This document shows positions 60,551 to 64,000 of a stretch of 64,000 nucleotides of DNA, in pieces; position 1 is the first letter of the stretch, and each line of letters begins with the position of its first letter. Made by a program: the position numbers and the translations under genes. Origin of the DNA: Chamaecrista fasciculata (Eukaryota > Streptophyta > Magnoliopsida > Fabales > Fabaceae); contig QANZ01015550.1 of the NCBI GenBank assembly GCA_003254925.1, forward strand, positions 5,158 through 69,157, given 5' to 3'. Below the pieces are notes generated by a model. It was not told where the DNA came from. It searched no databases and saw only the letters and a list, made by a program, of their open reading frames with translations.

Positions 60551-60911
60551 AGGTTGCACGGATACTTCAAAAATGGCGTCGTACCCGTACTGAATACGTA
60601 CCCGTACTCATATTCTATGAATACTCTTGGATACTTTTAAAATATTATAAAATTTAAATTTTTAAATTTTTTTATAAAATATCACTATATTTTTATCTCA
60701 TTTTAGTTTTGTTATATTAAAAATTTATTCTTTTCAGATTAATAAACAAAACATTCAAATTTTTATAAGAAAAAACATATAAATTTATATTTTATAACTT
60801 TTTATTTAAATAAATATTGTCGTATCCTATCCTATAATTTTCAAAATTAACGTATCTCGTACCTGCATCCGTACCCGTGCAAGTACCCGTACCCGTTCTA
60901 GTGCAACCTAC
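60551..60911. mobile_element. Mutator-like MITE
   Basis: Ends AGGTTGCACGGATAC and GTGCAACCTAC are inverse; inner arms contain 'tacccgtact' and 'gtacccgt' blocks. An exact 9-bp repeat TCTGAACCT flanks it at 60542-60550 and 60912-60920. Confidence 0.85.
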
Positions 60912-60954
60912 TCTGAACCTTAACCAACTGGCCACTCATTATTAACCTCTTTAT

Positions 60955-61135
60955 ATCTTATATTATATGGCTCCACCCCTTTCTGGTCGTCCACATTTTA
61001 AAACTATAGTACAAAATTAATAATAAGAGGAAAATTATTATTTGATCCCTTCTATTTTACTGAGTTAACAATTTAGTCCCTCATTTATTTTACATACATA
61101 TTTGCGTGCCCGTTAAGGCACGCAAAGCCTCTAGT
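60955..61135 (+). mobile_element. Helitron 3' terminal region
   Basis: The end is canonical: a hairpin GCGTGCC (61104-61110) / GGCACGC (61117-61123), then seven bases and CTAG followed by T (61131-61135). Helitrons end in CTRR and insert next to T. The preceding 150 bases match the inverted copy at 20585-20757. The 5' end is not identified and no helicase is present. Confidence 0.65.
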
Positions 61136-61154
61136 ATATATATATATGTGTGTG

Positions 61155-61560
61155 TGTACTTTTAGTTTCAGACAAGTTAATGTAACCATATTTTCAAAAA
61201 TATATTGGTTTTTACAAGTCATTTCTTGTTCAGTTGGGATCGATGGCAAATTAAGTCAAATCAAATCTTAAAAATGAGTCACTCATTTCACGATCAAACG
61301 AGTGAAGTTGATTATATATATATATATATTTTGTTTTAAGTTTAAATACAATGGGTTTAGAATTATGAGTTATTTTTTAAGAGTTATTTCTCTTCTTAGT
61401 TGGGTTTGTTAATAAATAAAATTAAATCGAGTTTTAGAAATGAGTTTAAAACTAAAAATTTTGAAAGATTAATTTTTTCAAAAAAAAAAAGACAAAAGAT
61501 GATATTGAAAACTATCACAAATATATAGGACTAAAAGTGTAAATTGACTTTTACTTTTTT
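61155..61560. mobile_element. Degenerate family F MITE
   Basis: It shares the 'gttttagaaatgagtt...cacgatcaaacgag' type core and ends 'aactatcacaaatatataggactaaaagtgtaaattga', matching family F wording. The left arm is eroded. Confidence 0.4.
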
Positions 61561-63220
61561 AAATAGCTTGTGTTTTCTTGTCAAATTTTCTCAAACGTTA
61601 ATTTGGGTCTGTCTATTGGGTGTCATGTGGAGACACAGTGCAAATAAACGCATTTTAAGCCGATCATTGAAATCTCAACGTGATTAATTAATCATTGCAA
61701 TTTCAATATTTCTCAGGATGAGAACATCAAATCATAAACCATGTTGGAAGAAATGATTTTTTTTATGTCAACTTTAGACAAAATATATACAAAATAAAAC
61801 TCAATTTTGATTTCGTAATTAAATCAAATTTATTTTGACAAAAGCTTTTTTTTTCTTATTCCTGAATTTTCAAGGTTCATATAATTTTATTTTCAATTTT
61901 TTGTTATCAATTTCGTTTTGTTTACAAACAAATTTAATATCTTCTTGAGAGTTAATCTCATTTAAATCGATTGTAAAACATTTATTTCGTTATGTACAAA
62001 ATTAACTTATAGTTTTATCTTGATCCCCCTACTTGGAGACCCTAGATCTTCCCAACACATGCATGCCTATAATTTAGATATTTATTTTTTACATAACGAA
62101 GTAATAGTAAAATTTTATAAAAGAAATGAAAGATAGTGAAATACCAGAATGTATTTTATATGCTAATTGTTTTATTTAATAATTATTTATTTATTTTTAT
62201 CTCTTCCAATAACTTCCATTTCGTTTAAAAGTAGCTTTCACAACATGTGAAATGTAGGCCAGCACACGTTGACGATTCCCAGCATATTTTTCTTGAAATG
62301 AGCTTCCTTCTCAATTTGTTCTTGGAACTTTCCACGCTGGATACTTAAAAAATTCAATTTCAATTCCTTTTTTCGTCTCTTACATATTCTTTCTTATCTT
62401 CTAGAAACAATATATAATGCGCTGAGTTTGGTATTAAAAATCCAACTAAAATAAAAACCACCAATCAAAATGAATGTATAAGTAGTTTGCACTGACTAGA
62501 AAAGTATTTTTTAAAACTATTTGGTCCATTTAATAGTTAGTCGTTTCTTCTAAATAGTATTAATTATTACAGAAATAGAGGCTTAAAGTTATGAGCATAT
62601 GATCTTCTTCCTGTTTTTAAATTGTGAGCAGTACAGTTTGTATTCTCTTATTCCTTCTTATATTTCTTTAAACAATGATATGGTATGGGAATCTCTGACA
62701 AATGTCATTATTCTCTTAATCTCTTCTTAATCATTTATCTTTTATTCTTTGTCAATGGAGATTAAGTTTATTTATTTATTAACTTTATGTGAAAAAAAAT
62801 GGATAAGTTAACTCCCAATGTTCAACGTACAGAGCCAAAGTATATGCATTCAAGTTTATGAGTGTTTAAAAAAACATTTATAGATTGTTTATCAATAAAT
62901 TTTTATATCAGCAACAAAATTTGAACTCATCACTTAATGGATGGTGAATTAACTCTTTTTTTTTTAATTAACTCTTTAATTACCACCAACTATTGTTTTT
63001 TGAATAAACTATTAATTTAGAACATGAATTATATGAATGTTATTATTTTAGTTATTGAATTTTTGAAATATTTGATCTAGTCCTTAAATTTAGTCCTTCA
63101 TGTGATTGTGTGGTAAAATTTAATTTGTAATGAGTCAACAAATTTTTAAAAATAAATTAAATATTTCAAAAAATCAACAACACTCGAATATTTTTTTTAG
63201 TACAAAACTAGAAGGAGCTA
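61561..63220. other. Intergenic, no gene seen
   Basis: AT-rich DNA without a coding frame. No repeat is clearly bounded. Confidence 0.35.
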
Positions 63221-63229
63221 AAAATTAAG

Positions 63230-63960
63230 AGAAACATGATTGCCAAAAGCGAAATAAGAGTATGGCAGGAAATCTAAGATAGATCTTAATATGTTATGCC
63301 CTATATTTCTTCCAAATCTGAGGGCTAAAGCAGAAGGGAGCAGGAGCTGAATGTCTCTGATTAAGGGATGAATTGTAGAAGGTGGCTGGACCTTGTTTAT
63401 GAGCCAAGCTATGTGACCTTTCTTCTCGAGAACTAATAGGAGAGCTGAATGATTTTGTACAGGTTGAGATTTTAACTACTCTCTAATACTCCAGAAGAGA
63501 AAATGCAATTTTTCCCAACCTTCAGTATTCCTCCAAACTGCTAAGTTACTCCACTTTCCATTTGAAACAGTCAGGCTGAGAGAACACAACATGCTTTTAT
63601 TCTTGTGAAGGAAGAGAAAAACTGTTCATCTTTGATGGGCTTCAAGATGTTGCAAATGTTGCATTCTTGGTTGACAGGAGTGGATGGAGGCATTCCTGTT
63701 GCTACAAAGAAGACTGGAACAAGCATATTCATAAGAGAGGAGGATTTGTTGACTCTTATGAATCACCTGATCTAGTCGAATGTTTGCATTTTCATGAAAT
63801 CTCTTATTATGAGCTTCCCAGATGTTGTAAAGAGTGATAATTAAGAGCTTGCATTGTTGATCATATGCAGAACTTGATCTGCAGGAAAAAGTTCACATAG
63901 TAATTCAGTTAAGAGTGAAAGTTAGAGAATGAACCTGCAGACATAATTGTAAGTGAAGAG
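63230..63960 (-). pseudogene. Degenerate LINE-type retrotransposon 3' region
   Basis: On the minus strand a stretch reads LLIITLYNIWEAHNKRFHEN followed by QVIHKSQQILLS (about 63860-63740), the linker typical between the zinc-binding and RNase H parts of plant LINE polyproteins. Farther on, in other frames, IAWLINKVQPPSTIHPLIRD resembles an RNase H core segment. Many stops and frame changes show it is long dead. The region is more GC-balanced than its surroundings and runs toward the window edge. Confidence 0.4.
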
Positions 63961-64000
63961 CCAAACCAAACTACTTTCGAAAAAGGACATGTAAGAAACA

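Overview
This is nuclear DNA from a flowering plant, almost certainly a eudicot. It is AT-rich, its genes carry introns with standard GT-AG borders, and most of the non-genic sequence is plant-type transposon. I cannot name the species. The assembly has a 657-base N gap (32258-32914) and single Ns at 12148 and 39610.

Four cellular genes can be read in full. (1) 528-3299, minus: a nuclear-type proteinaceous RNase P (PRORP), six coding exons, 521 aa, all metal-binding aspartates present. (2) 27950-29455, plus: an intronless cytochrome P450 of the CYP94 family, closest in feel to CYP94C1, the enzyme that oxidises 12-OH-jasmonoyl-isoleucine; a CACGTG G-box lies 410 bases upstream. (3) 41280-45355, minus: a SPARK-domain, GPI-anchored protein like Arabidopsis At1g61900, seven coding exons. 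(4) 49934-57706, minus: aconitate hydratase, twenty coding exons, 988 aa, with a mitochondrial presequence and the three iron-sulfur cysteines. I derived the exon borders by joining reading frames at splice sites; every junction keeps frame.

The rest is mobile DNA. 4.8-8.6 kb holds a 2.63-kb solo LTR (TSD TATAA) with a 39-bp minisatellite, nested in an element with inverted ends. 9.8-25.5 kb is dominated by palindromic MITEs whose arms read like 'cttttggtcc...ggaccaaaag'; several have exact 9-bp target duplications, which points to Mutator-like elements. 23.0-27.5 kb is a chain of such elements ending just upstream of the CYP94 gene. 30.7-37.8 kb is a young chromodomain-bearing Ty3/gypsy retrotransposon (minus strand, Reina-like), inactivated by stop codons that mostly fit C-to-T change, by frameshifts and by a deletion, and split by a copia-like solo LTR (TSD TAAAG). 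More MITEs, a Stowaway, a hAT MITE, Helitron 3' ends, SINE-like pieces and a LINE remnant fill 38-64 kb and the gaps.

The genes do not form a shared pathway or operon. The strongest unusual signals are the giant composite palindrome at 23.9-26.0 kb, a roughly 215-base segment shared by the first introns of the SPARK and aconitase genes with a target-like duplication around one copy, the deamination-like inactivation of a recent retrotransposon, and the aconitase exon 1 that exactly encodes a presequence ending on a possible second start. I found no evidence of a wholly new biological system.
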